Positions 23,437 through 32,938 of a stretch of DNA of 64,000 nt are shown piece after piece. The DNA is from Streptomyces sp. R33 (lineage in GTDB: Bacteria; Actinomycetota; Actinomycetes; Streptomycetales; Streptomycetaceae), in NCBI RefSeq assembly GCF_041200175.1, contig NZ_CP165727.1, forward strand, positions 1,860,001 to 1,924,000, given 5' to 3'. The first letter of the stretch is position 1, and every line of letters begins with the position of its first letter. The notes under the pieces are model-generated. The model saw only the letters and a program-made list of their open reading frames with translations, ran no database searches and was not told where the DNA came from. Position numbers and translations under genes: made by a program.

Positions 23437-24375
23437 GTGAGCCAGCCCCGCCGTAGTCCTCGTCGCCGCGCGTGGACCGCGCTCACGCTGCCCGCCCTCC
23501 TGTGCGTACTCGCCGCGTGTTCCGGCGGTCCCGGGGACGATGCCGCCGCGCCCGCCCCCAGCGCCTCGCCGACCCCGTCCGGACCGCCGGGAACCCTGTT
23601 CGACAACTTCCACTACAGCGGCCCCGACGACCCCGCGCTCACCGCCCACGGCTGGGAGGTCCGCACTGGTGGGGGCGGCCCGGGGATCAAGGACACCTGG
23701 TCCACCGCCGGCGCCGGCTTCCTCTCCGACACGACCGCCCAGGGGGGCAGGGCCATGCGGCTGGAGGCCTCCACCGACGGCACCAAGCAGGGCACCCGGC
23801 AGGTCGAGGTGCAGAGCACCGGCAAGAACCTCTTCACGGGGACCTTCGCCGCCCGGGTCCACTTCAGCAACAAGCCCACGAGCGGTCGCAACGGCGACCA
23901 CGTCGTGCAGACCTTCTTTCCGATTTCCCCGTCGGACTCCTCGGCCGACTACAGCGAACTCGACTTCGAGTACCTCCCCAACGGCGGCTGGGGTTCGGTG
24001 GGTTCACAACTCGACACCGTCAGCTGGTACAAGGCCGATCCGCCGGACCGGGTCAGCCACACGCTCAAGCAAAGCCTCGAGGGCTGGCACATCATGATGA
24101 TCACCGCCGTGAACGGAAAGGTCATCTATTCCCTGGACGGCAAGGAGTTGTTCACCAGCTCCGGCAAGTACGTCCCGCGCGAGAAGATGGACGTGCACTT
24201 CAGCAATTGGTTCATCGATCACGCCTTCACCGGTGGTCCGCGCGCCTGGGAAATGAAGATCAATTGGTTCTACTACAAGGCCGGTGAGGCCGTGTCCCAG
24301 GCGGACGTCCAGAAAACGGTGGACGGCTTCTACAGCGCCGGCACCGACTACATCAACACCGTGCCGAAGTCCTGA
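23437..24375 (+). CDS. GH16-like secreted lipoprotein near the mat locus
   Basis: A 312-aa protein. The signal sequence ends in a lipobox LAAC with Cys28 as the lipidation site. A Ser/Pro linker follows, then a beta-jellyroll-like domain with YSELDFEYLP (about residue 170), matching the GH16 catalytic pattern E-x-D-x-E, so both active-site Glu are present. GH16 enzymes cut or rearrange beta-glucans and galactans. GTG start at 23437 with AAGGAG upstream. Divergent from the mat genes, it may trim the exported polymer (inference). The 3' end overlaps a minus-strand open frame. Confidence 0.75.
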   Translation: MSQPRRSPRRRAWTALTLPALLCVLAACSGGPGDDAAAPAPSASPTPSGPPGTLFDNFHYSGPDDPALTAHGWEVRTGGGGPGIKDTWSTAGAGFLSDTTAQGGRAMRLEASTDGTKQGTRQVEVQSTGKNLFTGTFAARVHFSNKPTSGRNGDHVVQTFFPISPSDSSADYSELDFEYLPNGGWGSVGSQLDTVSWYKADPPDRVSHTLKQSLEGWHIMMITAVNGKVIYSLDGKELFTSSGKYVPREKMDVHFSNWFIDHAFTGGPRAWEMKINWFYYKAGEAVSQADVQKTVDGFYSAGTDYINTVPKS

Positions 24376-24712
24376 CCCGGTCCGGGGCGGCCTCGCCGGC
24401 TTGCCGTCGAAGCCAGGAGCCGTCCCAGTCGCAGGCTCCATGCCCGTCTGGCTCCCGGTCCGCGAGCCCTTCCAGGCGCTCGGTCAGGGTTTCCGCGTCG
24501 ACCGGGGGCGGGTGTGCACACTCGTCGTCGAGCTGCCGTGCCATGTCGTGCAGCCGGCGGGCAGGGCGGTGGTCGGAGAGCTGACTGTCGGCAGCCGGCG
24601 TGCGGCACAGTCGCCCGCACTTGCCCCACCAGTCGAAGTCGTCGCGGGCCGGCAGGTCCGCCACGGTCAAGAGGTCGTCGCTCGCCTCGAGGCCCCGGTC
24701 GCCCGTCTTCAC
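24353..24712 (-). CDS. Hypothetical protein or remnant, island edge
   Basis: About 119 residues from a GTG at 24712. Codon third positions are strongly G/C through the body (DDLLTVADLPARDDFDWWGK, then RLHDMARQLDDECAHPP), which supports real coding. The protein is acidic with several Trp and Cys. I do not recognise it. It overlaps the end of the convergent lipoprotein gene by 23 bp. The start is weak, and it may be the surviving C-terminus of a larger island gene. Confidence 0.45.
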   Translation of the reverse strand: MKTGDRGLEASDDLLTVADLPARDDFDWWGKCGRLCRTPAADSQLSDHRPARRLHDMARQLDDECAHPPPVDAETLTERLEGLADREPDGHGACDWDGSWLRRQAGEAAPDRVRTSARC

Positions 24713-24746
24713 CGGCACAGGGGGCAATACCCTTTGCCCTGGCGTC

Positions 24747-24763
24747 GCAGGTTCGAGTCCGGC
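24747..24763 (+). other. tRNA T-arm-like sequence
   Basis: GCAGGTTCGAGTCCGGC matches a tRNA T-stem-loop (TTCGAGT loop, 4 of 5 stem pairs, one A-G mismatch). No matching acceptor, D or anticodon arms are found upstream, so this is not an intact tRNA. Possibly a tRNA 3' relic left by an integrated element. Confidence 0.3.
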
Positions 24764-24797
24764 GTCCATACCGGCACGGGCCCGGCGGTCATCGTAG

Positions 24798-25010
24798 TCA
24801 TGAGCCACGGCAGACGCGTACAAGGCGTTGCCTCCCGACGTGGCACGAGGGCACAGCTGCAGTACGCATGGCCTCGTCAGACTGGGGACAGACGCAGCAG
24901 CCCTTGGCTTCCCCCTGCAGCGCGCTGTGCGCCGGGACGTCGTCGCGGCAGTCGTGGCATGTGTGCTGGCCGGCACTCCGCAGGGTGGTTGCAGCATCCC
25001 TGGAGACCAT
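24798..25010 (-). CDS. Possible small Cys-rich protein (remnant)
   Basis: About 70 residues with four Cys in two pairs (CHDCRDD, CCVCPQS) and mostly G/C third positions from GQHTCHDC onward. The pattern is zinc-ribbon-like. No known family is recognised and there is no clear ribosome site. Given the surrounding remnants it may be decayed. Confidence 0.22.
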   Translation of the reverse strand: MVSRDAATTLRSAGQHTCHDCRDDVPAHSALQGEAKGCCVCPQSDEAMRTAAVPSCHVGRQRLVRVCRGS

Positions 25011-25133
25011 CAAGCAGAAGTTCTTCTTCAAGGGGTCTAGTCCACTGGCTCGCCTCAGAACCAGGCGCTGGTCCGCAGCCGGTGGTCTGCTGGGGTGGCG
25101 GGGTGAGTGAACGCAAGTCGCACCCGAGCGACT

Positions 25134-25682
25134 TATCGATTAGAGGACCCGACCCTGGTGGTTCTGGACACGCAGAGTGTCCGTGCGGCTGCCGGGGTCC
25201 CCGCCACCACGACCGGCCGGGATCCGGCGAAGCGGGTGCCGGGCCGCAAGCGGGGACTGGCCGTGGACGTGCTCGGGCTGGTCATCGCCGTCATCGTGCT
25301 GGCCGCGAACGCTCACGACAACGCCGTGGGCATCGCCCTGCTGGACCGGGTTGCCGAGCACGCTGGCGGCACCGTCCGCAAGGCCCTGGTCGACCAGGGC
25401 TTCAAGAACCAGGTCGTCGCGCACGGATCCGGCATGGGCATCGATGTCGAGATCGTCGAACGCAACCCGCAGGAGACAGGGTTCGTTCCGCAGCCGAAGC
25501 GGTGGAGGGTTGAGCAGACCTACGGGATCCTGATACTGCACCTGCGCCTGGTCCGCGACTACGAGCACCGCCCGGCTTCCTTCGCCTCCCGCGTCTACTG
25601 GGCCATGACCCACGTCATGGCCCGCCGGCTCACCGACGCGAACACCCCCACCTGGCGCGATGCGCAGGCGATGGCAGCGTGA
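25134..25682 (+). pseudogene. IS5-family transposase, C-terminal remnant
   Basis: The translation from TLVVLDTQSVRAAAGVPATT through PGRKRGLAVDVLGLV, KALVDQGFKN and FVPQPKRWRVEQTYG is the DDE catalytic half of an IS5-type transposase: the first Asp in LDTQS, the second near VDQGF, the Glu in VEQT. The N-terminal DNA-binding half is missing. Upstream sequence to 25100 does not continue the family, and no terminal inverted repeats are seen. The element is therefore truncated and immobile by itself. Confidence 0.85.
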
Positions 25683-25950
25683 ACATCGACCCCCTGCTCG
25701 ACGCGCTCGGCATCCAGCAGGACGCCGCCCGGGCCTGGCCGAGGACCTCCGCACCGAGATCGACGCACTGCAGGCCCGACTGCGGGAAGCCGAGATCCAC
25801 GGAACGCGGGCTGGACTACGTCGTCGCCGTCCGCTCGGACGAGTCCGCGCACCCGCAGGCGGCCGCGCCCAGCGCATCGCCGTGGAGCGGGAACGGCCAC
25901 CATCCCGCCACCGCCGCCCTCCGCACCACGGCTGGGCACGGCCGGAGTGA
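25679..25950 (+). pseudogene. Frameshifted coiled-coil partner of a transposable element
   Basis: The first frame gives VNIDPLLDALGIQQDAAR. The protein then continues only in another frame as LAEDLRTEIDALQARLREAE, a heptad-like coiled coil seen in small proteins next to Streptomyces transposases (family recalled, not searched). A frameshift near 25735 and loss of reading after about 25800 mark it as dead. It starts at the transposase stop. Confidence 0.6.
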
Positions 25951-26000
25951 GGAGCAGCGCCGGAGTCGCACGCGGCCGGTAAGCCGACAGCGGACCCGTG

Positions 26001-27410
26001 TCAGGCCATAGCCGCGCCGGTTCCCGCGATCACCTCGGGCCGCAGCAGGGCGGCGAGCCTCTCGGCCGGCAGCAGGCCCCTCTCCAGGACCAGCTCGGCC
26101 ACACCCCGGCCACTGGCAAGGGCTTCCTTGGCGATGTCGGTGGCGGCCGTGTACCCGATGTGCGGGTTCAGGGCGGTCACCAGGCCGATGGAGTTCTCTA
26201 CGGTGGCGCGCAGCACCTCGGTGTTGGCGGTGATGCCGGCCACGCAGCGCTCGGCGAGGGTGAGGCAGGCCGCGCGCAGGTGGGTTATGGACTTCGACAG
26301 AGAGTGCAGGATGACCGGCTCGAAGGCGTTGAGCTGGAGCTGTCCGGCTTCGGCGGCCATGGTGATGGTGATGTCGTTGCCGATCACCTCGAAGGCGACC
26401 TGGTTGACGACCTCCGGGATCACCGGGTTGACCTTGCCGGGCATGATGCTCGAACCCGCCTGCACCGGCGGCAGGTTGATCTCGCCGAAGCCCGCGCGCG
26501 GCCCGGAGGACAGCAGGCGCAGGTCGTTGCAGGTCTTGGACAGTTTGACGGCGATGCGCTTGAGTACACCGGACATCTGGACGAACGCGCCGCAGTCCTG
26601 GGTGGCTTCGACCAGGTTGGCCGCGGTGACCAGGGGCAGCCCGGTGATGTCGGCAAGGTGGCGGCGGGCCGATTCGGCGTATCCGGCGGGGGCGTTGAGG
26701 CCGGTGCCGATCGCGGTCGCGCCGAGGTTGATCTCAAGGATCAGCTCGACGGCCTCGGCGAGCCGGCTGCGGTCCTCGTCGAGCATGACGGCGAAGGCGG
26801 AGAACTCCTGCCCGAGCGTCATCGGCACGGCGTCCTGCAGCTGGGTGCGGCCCATCTTCAGCACGTCGTGGAACTCGGCGGCCTTGCGGGCGAAGGCGGC
26901 CTGGAGGACGGCCATGGCGTCCAGCAGGCCGCGCACCGCGGAGACGGTCGCGATCCGCACGGCGGTCGGGTAGACGTCGTTGGTGGACTGGCCGAGGTTG
27001 ACGTCCTCGTTGGGGTGCAGGTGCCGGTACTCGCCCCTGGCGTGGCCCAGCAGCTCCAGCGCCCGGTTGGCGATGACCTCGTTGGCGTTCATGTTGGTCG
27101 AGGTGCCGGCGCCGCCCTGGATGACATCGACGACGAACTGGTCGTGGAGCTTGCCGCCGCGTATCTCCTGGCAGGCGGCGACGATCACGGCTGCCTTCGC
27201 GGGCTCCAGCAGGCCGAGTTCCTCGTTGGCGAGGGCTGCGGCCTCCTTGACGGCGGCGAGGGCGTCGATCAGGTGCGGGTAGGCGGAGATGGGCGTCCCG
27301 GTGATGGGGAAGTTCTCGGTGGCGCGCAGGGTGTGGACGCCCCAGTAGGCGTCGGCGGGGACTTCGCGGTCTCCGAGCAGGTCGTGTTCGCTGCGGGTGG
27401 CGGCGGTCAT
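26001..27410 (-). CDS. aspA: Aspartate ammonia-lyase
   Basis: A 469-aa fumarase/aspartase-superfamily enzyme converting L-aspartate to fumarate and ammonia. The family signature GSSIMPGKVNP (about residue 320) holds the catalytic Ser loop. GSTNDVYPT-type residues (GQSTNDVYPT) and THLRAA are also present. ATG at 27410; a TTG at 27446 is an alternative. Last gene of the Asn/Asp operon, 85 bp after the asparaginase gene, so the pathway runs asparagine uptake, deamidation, then aspartate to fumarate. Confidence 0.93.
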   Translation of the reverse strand: MTAATRSEHDLLGDREVPADAYWGVHTLRATENFPITGTPISAYPHLIDALAAVKEAAALANEELGLLEPAKAAVIVAACQEIRGGKLHDQFVVDVIQGGAGTSTNMNANEVIANRALELLGHARGEYRHLHPNEDVNLGQSTNDVYPTAVRIATVSAVRGLLDAMAVLQAAFARKAAEFHDVLKMGRTQLQDAVPMTLGQEFSAFAVMLDEDRSRLAEAVELILEINLGATAIGTGLNAPAGYAESARRHLADITGLPLVTAANLVEATQDCGAFVQMSGVLKRIAVKLSKTCNDLRLLSSGPRAGFGEINLPPVQAGSSIMPGKVNPVIPEVVNQVAFEVIGNDITITMAAEAGQLQLNAFEPVILHSLSKSITHLRAACLTLAERCVAGITANTEVLRATVENSIGLVTALNPHIGYTAATDIAKEALASGRGVAELVLERGLLPAERLAALLRPEVIAGTGAAMA

Positions 27411-27495
27411 GGGTGTGCGGCCCTCTTCCTGAGGTGTGTGGGTCAAAGTGGTGAAAGGGGTTGGAGTCAGGCGGTGGCGGGGACGCTGGGCGGGT

Positions 27496-28485
27496 TCAGC
27501 GCCGCCACCGGCTGGATGCCGCCGACGGGTCGGCCGCGCCGGTCATCGGCTCGCCCTCGAACCCGGCGAGCAGCCGCGGGTCGACTCCCGCCCGGGCGAG
27601 GGCTGCGGCCGTGACCGGGATGCGCGCCCGGTCCGCCCCGTCGGCGATCTTCACTGCGACGGCCCGGCCGTCGGGCAGCGCGGCCACCTGGACGCCCTCG
27701 AAGCCGTCCTTGGCCAGCAGCCCGGGCACCGCGCGCATCAGCTGGGCCGTGTCTCGCCGTGTGCCGGAGGCCATCTCCGGGTGGACGCGCAGCGCGTCCG
27801 CCACCCGGCGCCCGGCGGTGTCCGGACCGGCCGTGGCGATGCGGGCGGCGGCGCGGGCCAGGCCGTGCAGGGACACTGCGAACAGCGGGGCTCCGCAGCC
27901 GTCGACGGTGACGTTCGCGATGTGCTGGCCGGTGAGTTCCTCGACGACCTCGGCGATCGCCCTCTGTAGCGGGTGGCCCGGGTCGAGGTAGCTCTCCAGG
28001 GGCCAGCCGGCCAGCTTGCACAGGTACAGCATCGCCGCGTGCTTGCCGGAGCAGTTCTGGGCGAGCCGGGAAGGCCCGCGGCCCTCGCGCACCCAGGCAT
28101 CCCGGACCGCGGGGGCGTACGGCATGTCGGGGACGTTGCGCAGGTCGTCCTCGGTGAGGCCGGCCAGTTCGAGGATCAGCCGGGTACCTGCGAGGTGGTG
28201 CGCCTCGCCGGAGTGGCTGCCCATCGAGAGGGAGAGCAGGGCGCCGTCGAGCGGCAGCCCGGCCCGCACCATGGCGAGGGCCTGGACCGGCTTGAGGGCT
28301 GAGCGCGGGTAGCAGGCGGCCTCGATGTCTCCGATGCTCAACCGGACGTCGCCATGACCGCCGAGGACGACGACGGATCCGTAGTGGACTCCCTCGATCA
28401 CGCCGCCCCGGGTGACGTGGGCGACGGGTGCATGCTGGGGCTCGCGCATCGCGGGCGCGTCCGCGAGGAGACTGCTGCGCATCAC
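27496..28485 (-). CDS. Asparaginase (thermolabile rhizobial type)
   Basis: A 329-aa protein of the Asparaginase_II family, unrelated to E. coli AnsB and exemplified by Rhizobium etli asparaginase. Motifs seen: CYPRSALKPVQAL (near residue 58), SMGSHSGEAHH, CSGKHAAML with the Cys/Lys proposed for catalysis, and DGCGAPLFAVSL. It hydrolyses L-asparagine to aspartate and ammonia in the cytosol. It lies between the permease and aspartase genes on the same strand, which supports the assignment. ATGATG start. Confidence 0.9.
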   Translation of the reverse strand: MMRSSLLADAPAMREPQHAPVAHVTRGGVIEGVHYGSVVVLGGHGDVRLSIGDIEAACYPRSALKPVQALAMVRAGLPLDGALLSLSMGSHSGEAHHLAGTRLILELAGLTEDDLRNVPDMPYAPAVRDAWVREGRGPSRLAQNCSGKHAAMLYLCKLAGWPLESYLDPGHPLQRAIAEVVEELTGQHIANVTVDGCGAPLFAVSLHGLARAAARIATAGPDTAGRRVADALRVHPEMASGTRRDTAQLMRAVPGLLAKDGFEGVQVAALPDGRAVAVKIADGADRARIPVTAAALARAGVDPRLLAGFEGEPMTGAADPSAASSRWRR

Positions 28486-28570
28486 TGCCTCGTGTGGTGG
28501 TGGGTTGCTGCTGACCGGGGTGGCCGGCGGCAGGCCCGGCCCGGGGGACGGGCCGCGTCCGCCGCCCGGC

Positions 28571-30010
28571 TCAGCCCTCGCTCTTCGCGGCGGCGCGCGC
28601 CACGCGGCCGCGGACGGCGTACCAGCCGGCGACCAGCGCCGCGGCGATCAGTGGCACGCACAGCACGGTGGTGCGCGCCGCTCCTCCGTCGGCGTACATC
28701 AGGACCAGGACGGAGGCGAGGAAGGCCAGTGTCACGAGTTCGGTCCACGGGGACCCGGGCAGGCGGTAGGAGGGACGGGTCAGTTCGCCGTCACGGGTCT
28801 TCCGCCAGAAGAAGAGGTGGCAGACCATGATCATGCCCCAGGTGGCGAGGATGCCGATGGCCGCGAGGTTGAGCACGATCTCGAACGCATCCGCCGGAAC
28901 GACGAAGTTGAGCCCGACGCCGAGGACGCACATGCCGCTGGTGAGCAGGATGCCGCCGTAGGGCACCTGGGTGCGGCTGAGCCGGGCGGTGAAGCGCGGG
29001 GCGGAGCCGTTGACGGCCATCGAGCGCAGGATGCGGCCGGTGGAGTAGAGGCCGGAGTTGAGCGAGGACATGGCGGCGGTGAGGACGACCAGGTTCATCA
29101 CGCCGCCGGCCGCCGGCACACCGATGTGGGAGAGCACGGTCACGAACGGGCTCTGGCCGGCGCTGTAGCTGCTCCACGGCATCAGCATCGACAGCAGGAC
29201 GACCGAGCCGACGTAGAAGAGGCCCACACGCCACATGATCGAGTTGATCGCCTTCGGCATGATCTCCTCGGGGTTCTCGGTCTCACCGGCCGTGACGCCG
29301 ACCAGCTCGACGGAGGCGTAGGCGAAGACGACCCCCTGGATGATCAGCAGCATGGGCAGCAGGCCGTTGGGGAAGATCCCGCCGTTGCCGGTGATCAGAG
29401 CAGAGCCGGGGACGGCGCCGTCGACGGGATGCCGGGTGACCAGGAGGAAGATCCCGATCCCCATGAAGACCACCAGCGCGCTGACCTTGACGATGGCGAA
29501 CCAGAACTCCAGTTCGCCGAAGATCCGCACCGAGATGAGGTTCACGGTGAGGACCACGGCCAGGGCTATGAGGGCGATCACCCACTGGGGGACATCGGAG
29601 AACAGGTGCCAGTAGTGGGTGTACGTGGCGACGGCCGTGATGTCGGCGATGCCGGTGGTCGCCCAGTTGAGGAAGTACATCCAGCCCGCGGTGTACGCGC
29701 CCTTCTCCCCGAGGAACTCCCGGGCGTACGACACGAAGGCGCCGGAGGACGGCCGGTACAGGACGAGCTCGCCGAGCGCGCGCACGACGAGGAACGCGAA
29801 CACGCCGCAGACGGCGTAGGCGACGAACAGGGAGGGCCCGGCCTCGGCGAGGCGCCCGCCCGCGCCGAGGAACAGCCCGGTGCCGATCGCACCCCCGATG
29901 GCGATCATGTTGACGTGCCGGGGTTTCAAGGACTTGCTGTAGCCGGTGTCCCCGGCGTCGACATGACGGGCCGTGGGGCGCTTCTCGTCTTTGAGGAACT
30001 GCTCGCTCAC
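28571..30010 (-). CDS. ansP: Amino-acid permease, probable L-asparagine permease
   Basis: A 479-aa APC-superfamily transporter with about 12 helices. The first helix shows [17 protein letters not shown] and the loop [14 protein letters not shown] is typical of AnsP/GabP-type permeases. Its GTG start overlaps the regulator stop (GTGA). Position immediately before asparaginase and aspartase makes asparagine the likely substrate, though GABA or another amino acid cannot be excluded. Confidence 0.85.
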   Translation of the reverse strand: MSEQFLKDEKRPTARHVDAGDTGYSKSLKPRHVNMIAIGGAIGTGLFLGAGGRLAEAGPSLFVAYAVCGVFAFLVVRALGELVLYRPSSGAFVSYAREFLGEKGAYTAGWMYFLNWATTGIADITAVATYTHYWHLFSDVPQWVIALIALAVVLTVNLISVRIFGELEFWFAIVKVSALVVFMGIGIFLLVTRHPVDGAVPGSALITGNGGIFPNGLLPMLLIIQGVVFAYASVELVGVTAGETENPEEIMPKAINSIMWRVGLFYVGSVVLLSMLMPWSSYSAGQSPFVTVLSHIGVPAAGGVMNLVVLTAAMSSLNSGLYSTGRILRSMAVNGSAPRFTARLSRTQVPYGGILLTSGMCVLGVGLNFVVPADAFEIVLNLAAIGILATWGMIMVCHLFFWRKTRDGELTRPSYRLPGSPWTELVTLAFLASVLVLMYADGGAARTTVLCVPLIAAALVAGWYAVRGRVARAAAKSEG

Positions 30011-30735
30011 GCCTCGGGTCTGCCTTCCGTGGAAGTGTCCGTGCGCTGGGGGCGCACGATGTCGGTGAGGGTCGTCTCGACCCGCAGCAGGTGGTGGGAC
30101 ATGGCCTCCACCGCGTCGTGCTCGGAACCGTCGACCAGCGCTTCGAGGATGGCCCGGTGCTCGCAGTTGGACTGCTCGCGCCGGCCGCCGAGCTCGTTGA
30201 GGAAGGTCGACTGACGCGCCAGCGCGTCGCGGATCTCCTCGATGACGCGGCGGAAGACGGGGTTGCGGGATGCCTCGGCCACCGCCAGGTGGAAGACGGT
30301 GTCCATCGCCACCCACGCGGTGGTGTCGGTCTCCTGCTCCATCCGGTCGAGCAGGTGGCCCAGATGGTCCAGGTCCTCCGGGGTGCGGCGCAGCGCGGCG
30401 TACCCGGCGACCGGAATCTCGACGTGCCGGCGCACCTCGAGCAGGTCGCTTGCGGCGTAGTCGCCGAAGGTGGGGTCCTCGACCGTGTTCGCCAGGACGA
30501 ACGTGCCCTTGCCGCTCCTGGAGACGGTCAGGCCCATGGCCTGGAGAGCTCGGAGCGCCTCCCGCAACACGGGCCGGCTGACCTCGAGGCTCCGGCACAA
30601 CTCGGCTTCGGAGGGGAGCTTGTCGCCCACGACGTACTGACCGCGCTCGATGGCGCTGCGCAGGTGGCCGTAGACCGCTTCCATCGCGCTTACGCGCCGC
30701 GGTACGCCACCTGTCTGGCTGTCTGACAGGTTCAC
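30007..30735 (-). CDS. GntR-family (FCD subfamily) regulator of the Asn operon
   Basis: About 242 residues from a GTG at 30735. The winged-helix DNA-binding domain ([20 protein letters not shown], then EALRALQ) is followed by an FCD all-helical ligand domain with metal-type His residues ([19 protein letters not shown]). FCD regulators bind small carboxylates and usually repress the adjacent operon. The alternative ATG at 30684 would place the palindrome at 30719-30729 upstream of the gene rather than inside it. Neither start has a good ribosome site. Coupled to the permease gene by a GTGA overlap. Confidence 0.88.
   Translation of the reverse strand: MNLSDSQTGGVPRRVSAMEAVYGHLRSAIERGQYVVGDKLPSEAELCRSLEVSRPVLREALRALQAMGLTVSRSGKGTFVLANTVEDPTFGDYAASDLLEVRRHVEIPVAGYAALRRTPEDLDHLGHLLDRMEQETDTTAWVAMDTVFHLAVAEASRNPVFRRVIEEIRDALARQSTFLNELGGRREQSNCEHRAILEALVDGSEHDAVEAMSHHLLRVETTLTDIVRPQRTDTSTEGRPEA
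30709..30731. promoter_or_regulatory. Candidate GntR/FCD operator palindrome
   Basis: CTGTCTGACAG (30719-30729) is a perfect 5-1-5 palindrome whose core matches the GT-N3-AC pattern of FCD-type operators. It is nested in a wider dyad, ACCTGTC (30709-30715) and GACAGGT (30725-30731). It lies at the start of the regulator gene, where autorepression is expected. Confidence 0.5.
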
Positions 30736-30767
30736 GCTGCGATCTTGCGGGCTGCGCCAGGAGGGTG

Positions 30768-31559
30768 TCAAGACACCTGTGTCGGGAAAATCGGGCCCGG
30801 CGGGCTTCGTACCGGGCGCACCTTCCGGCCGGCCACCCGAGCTGGCTCGGCGCTCGCGGCGGAACTCGCAGCCGCCACCAAGGCGTGCACGACCGGCGCG
30901 TCGACACCCATCTCCGGGTGCCACTGGACGCCCACGGCGAAGCGGTGCCGGGAGCTCTCGATCGCCTCGACGGTGCCGTCCGCCGCACGGGCGGCCACGA
31001 TGAACCCGGCGCCCAGGCGATCCACCGCCTGATGATGATGCGTGGCGACCTCGCGGGTCCCCGGCAGGAGGGCGCCGATCCGGGTCCCCGGCACGGTGGT
31101 GACGGCGTGGGCGCAGAAGTGGCCCCGGTAGGGGTTGTGGCCGTCGTGTCCTACGCTGTCGGGCAGGTGCTGGATGAGGGTGCCGCCCGCGTGCACGTTC
31201 ATCAGCTGCATTCCCCGGCATACTCCGAGCACGGGTGTGTCGCGGGCGAGGCAGGCGACCAGCACAGCGCGTTCCCACCGGTCGCGCTCGCGGACCGGCG
31301 GCCCCGTGCGCGGGTGGGGCAGCGCACCGTACAGGGCGGGATCCAGGTCCTCACCGCCCGTCAGGATGACCGCGTCCAGACGCTCGACCACATCGGCCGC
31401 GGCCTCCGGCGCGTCCGGCGGCAGCAGAACGGCGCGGCCGCCCGCCGCCCGGAGACAGCCGACGTAGGCCGCGGGCAGCACCGCGGCGGGCAGGTCCCAC
31501 TCGCCCCACTGGGCGTCGGCCAGGTAGGTGGTGAGTCCGATGAGTGGTGGCTGGGGCAT
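30768..31559 (-). CDS. Class I glutamine amidotransferase-like hydrolase (PuuD type)
   Basis: A 263-aa enzyme of the peptidase C26 type. Nucleophile elbow [15 protein letters not shown] (Cys, about residue 110), GGEDLDP near the N-terminus, and the catalytic His/Glu in [10 protein letters not shown]. PuuD hydrolyses gamma-glutamyl-GABA; related enzymes cleave other gamma-glutamyl amides. GGAAG precedes the ATG at 31559. Only about 32 bp separate it from the regulator, so it may head the Asn/Asp operon. Actual substrate unknown. Confidence 0.82.
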   Translation of the reverse strand: MPQPPLIGLTTYLADAQWGEWDLPAAVLPAAYVGCLRAAGGRAVLLPPDAPEAAADVVERLDAVILTGGEDLDPALYGALPHPRTGPPVRERDRWERAVLVACLARDTPVLGVCRGMQLMNVHAGGTLIQHLPDSVGHDGHNPYRGHFCAHAVTTVPGTRIGALLPGTREVATHHHQAVDRLGAGFIVAARAADGTVEAIESSRHRFAVGVQWHPEMGVDAPVVHALVAAASSAASAEPARVAGRKVRPVRSPPGPIFPTQVS

Positions 31560-31804
31560 ACCACTTCCTTTCAGGGCATGCGAGGTGATCGTCGACGGCC
31601 GGATCCACACCCGCGCCGGCAGACGTCCCCGGCCGCGGCGGGCTGCGGCAGAAGACGGACGGGGCACTGGCGGAGGGGCACCGCGACGGCGAGGGGAGCG
31701 GCGGTCACGCCCCGGCAACGTGGGCTTGCGTTTTTCTTGCCGCGAGCAGAATCCTGCTGGCGTTCATCCGCAATCACAAGAAAACACATCTTCGCGACAG
31801 ATAA
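31560..31804. promoter_or_regulatory. Divergent control region with long-range inverted repeat
   Basis: A 245-bp spacer between the amidotransferase and a LysR gene. TTTTCTTG (31732-31739) and CAAGAAAA (31777-31784) form a perfect 8-bp inverted repeat 37 bp apart, and AGCAG...CTGCT (31746-31759 region) forms a small dyad between them. The setting suits LysR autoregulation and control of the divergent operon. Confidence 0.45.
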
Positions 31805-32728
31805 GTGAGCCTTAACTCCGTGCACGGACTCGACCCCCGCCTGCTCGCCACCCTCGAAGCCGTCGTGCGGCACGGCTCCTTCAACGCCGCCGCACGCGAG
31901 CTCGGCTACAGCGCGCCCGCGGTCTCCCAGCAGATCGCCGAACTCGAACGCCGCGCGGGCCTGAGAGTGCTGGAGCGCCGGCCCGTGCGCGCCACACCGG
32001 CCGGCGAAGTCCTTCTCGACGCCGAGCAGGGCGTCCGCAACGCGTTGGCGACGGCATCGGTGGAACTCGACGCCATGCGCGCGGGTACGGCCGGACGGAT
32101 CCGCCTCGGCGCCTTCGCCTCGGCCGCCACCAGCATCGTTCCGCAAGCGCTGGCCCAACTCCACGCGGCCTACCCCCACCTGCAGGTCAGCCTCGGCCAA
32201 CTGGAACCCGAGGCCTGCTACAACCGGCTCAAGCGGGGGGACATGGACCTGGCCCTCAGCTACGACTACGACTTCATCCCCGTCCCGCCACCCCGGATGC
32301 TGCGCCGGACGCTGGTCGCACGGGATCCGGTGGTGGCCGTGGTCCCGGCACACCACCGCCTGGCCGACAGGGAGGTCATCGACCTGGCCAGCCTCGCGTC
32401 CGAGACCTGGATCGCGGCTCCGGAGGCCGCACTGCGCCTGGAACTGCTTTCCCAGATGGCCAAGACGCCTGGCTTCCAGGCCCGCCTGCAATACGAGGGG
32501 GACGACTTCAACACCGTGCTCGGCTTCGTGGCCGCAGGCCTGTGCGTGGCCGTCATGCCGCAACTCGCCCTGCCCCGCGCCAACACCCAGGTCGTGGCCC
32601 GCCCCCTGGCCGAGCCGCAGTTGACGCGCTTCATCTACGCCGTCCGCATCGACACCCGGCACGCCCCGCGCGCCGTCCTGGACCTGGAGCAGATGCTCGC
32701 CGCGCAAGCGCTGGCCGCGCTCGCATGA
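31805..32728 (+). CDS. LysR-family transcriptional regulator
   Basis: A 307-aa protein. The N-terminal winged helix has FNAAARELGYSAPAVSQQIA, and the effector domain begins near GRIRLGAFASAATSIVPQAL. Full family length. GTG at 31805; a second GTG at 31820 also fits. Divergent from the amidotransferase and Asn/Asp genes, which are the natural candidate targets. Effector unknown. Confidence 0.88.
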   Translation: MSLNSVHGLDPRLLATLEAVVRHGSFNAAARELGYSAPAVSQQIAELERRAGLRVLERRPVRATPAGEVLLDAEQGVRNALATASVELDAMRAGTAGRIRLGAFASAATSIVPQALAQLHAAYPHLQVSLGQLEPEACYNRLKRGDMDLALSYDYDFIPVPPPRMLRRTLVARDPVVAVVPAHHRLADREVIDLASLASETWIAAPEAALRLELLSQMAKTPGFQARLQYEGDDFNTVLGFVAAGLCVAVMPQLALPRANTQVVARPLAEPQLTRFIYAVRIDTRHAPRAVLDLEQMLAAQALAALA

Positions 32729-32938
32729 GGCTGCGGCGGGCGGCTACCGGAGGCGAACGGAGCGTGAACCCACGTGAAATGCGCCAAGTTGACGGCGGCC
32801 GCACGCGCGTAGACCGGGTGGCGACGCCAGGTCTCCCGGCTTGTCCGACTACCGGACGCGGTGGCTGAAAGTTAAACTATTGTGTGACGGGCGGCCTACG
32901 TTTGCGGCGGTTGACGTTCCAGCGAGAGGAAACCCCTC

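Noticed and set aside
24700..24775. An intact tRNA gene on the plus strand around the T-arm-like sequence
   Set aside because: The acceptor and D arms cannot be formed, and the hairpin CAGGG...CCCTG has a 14-nt loop, so no cloverleaf exists.
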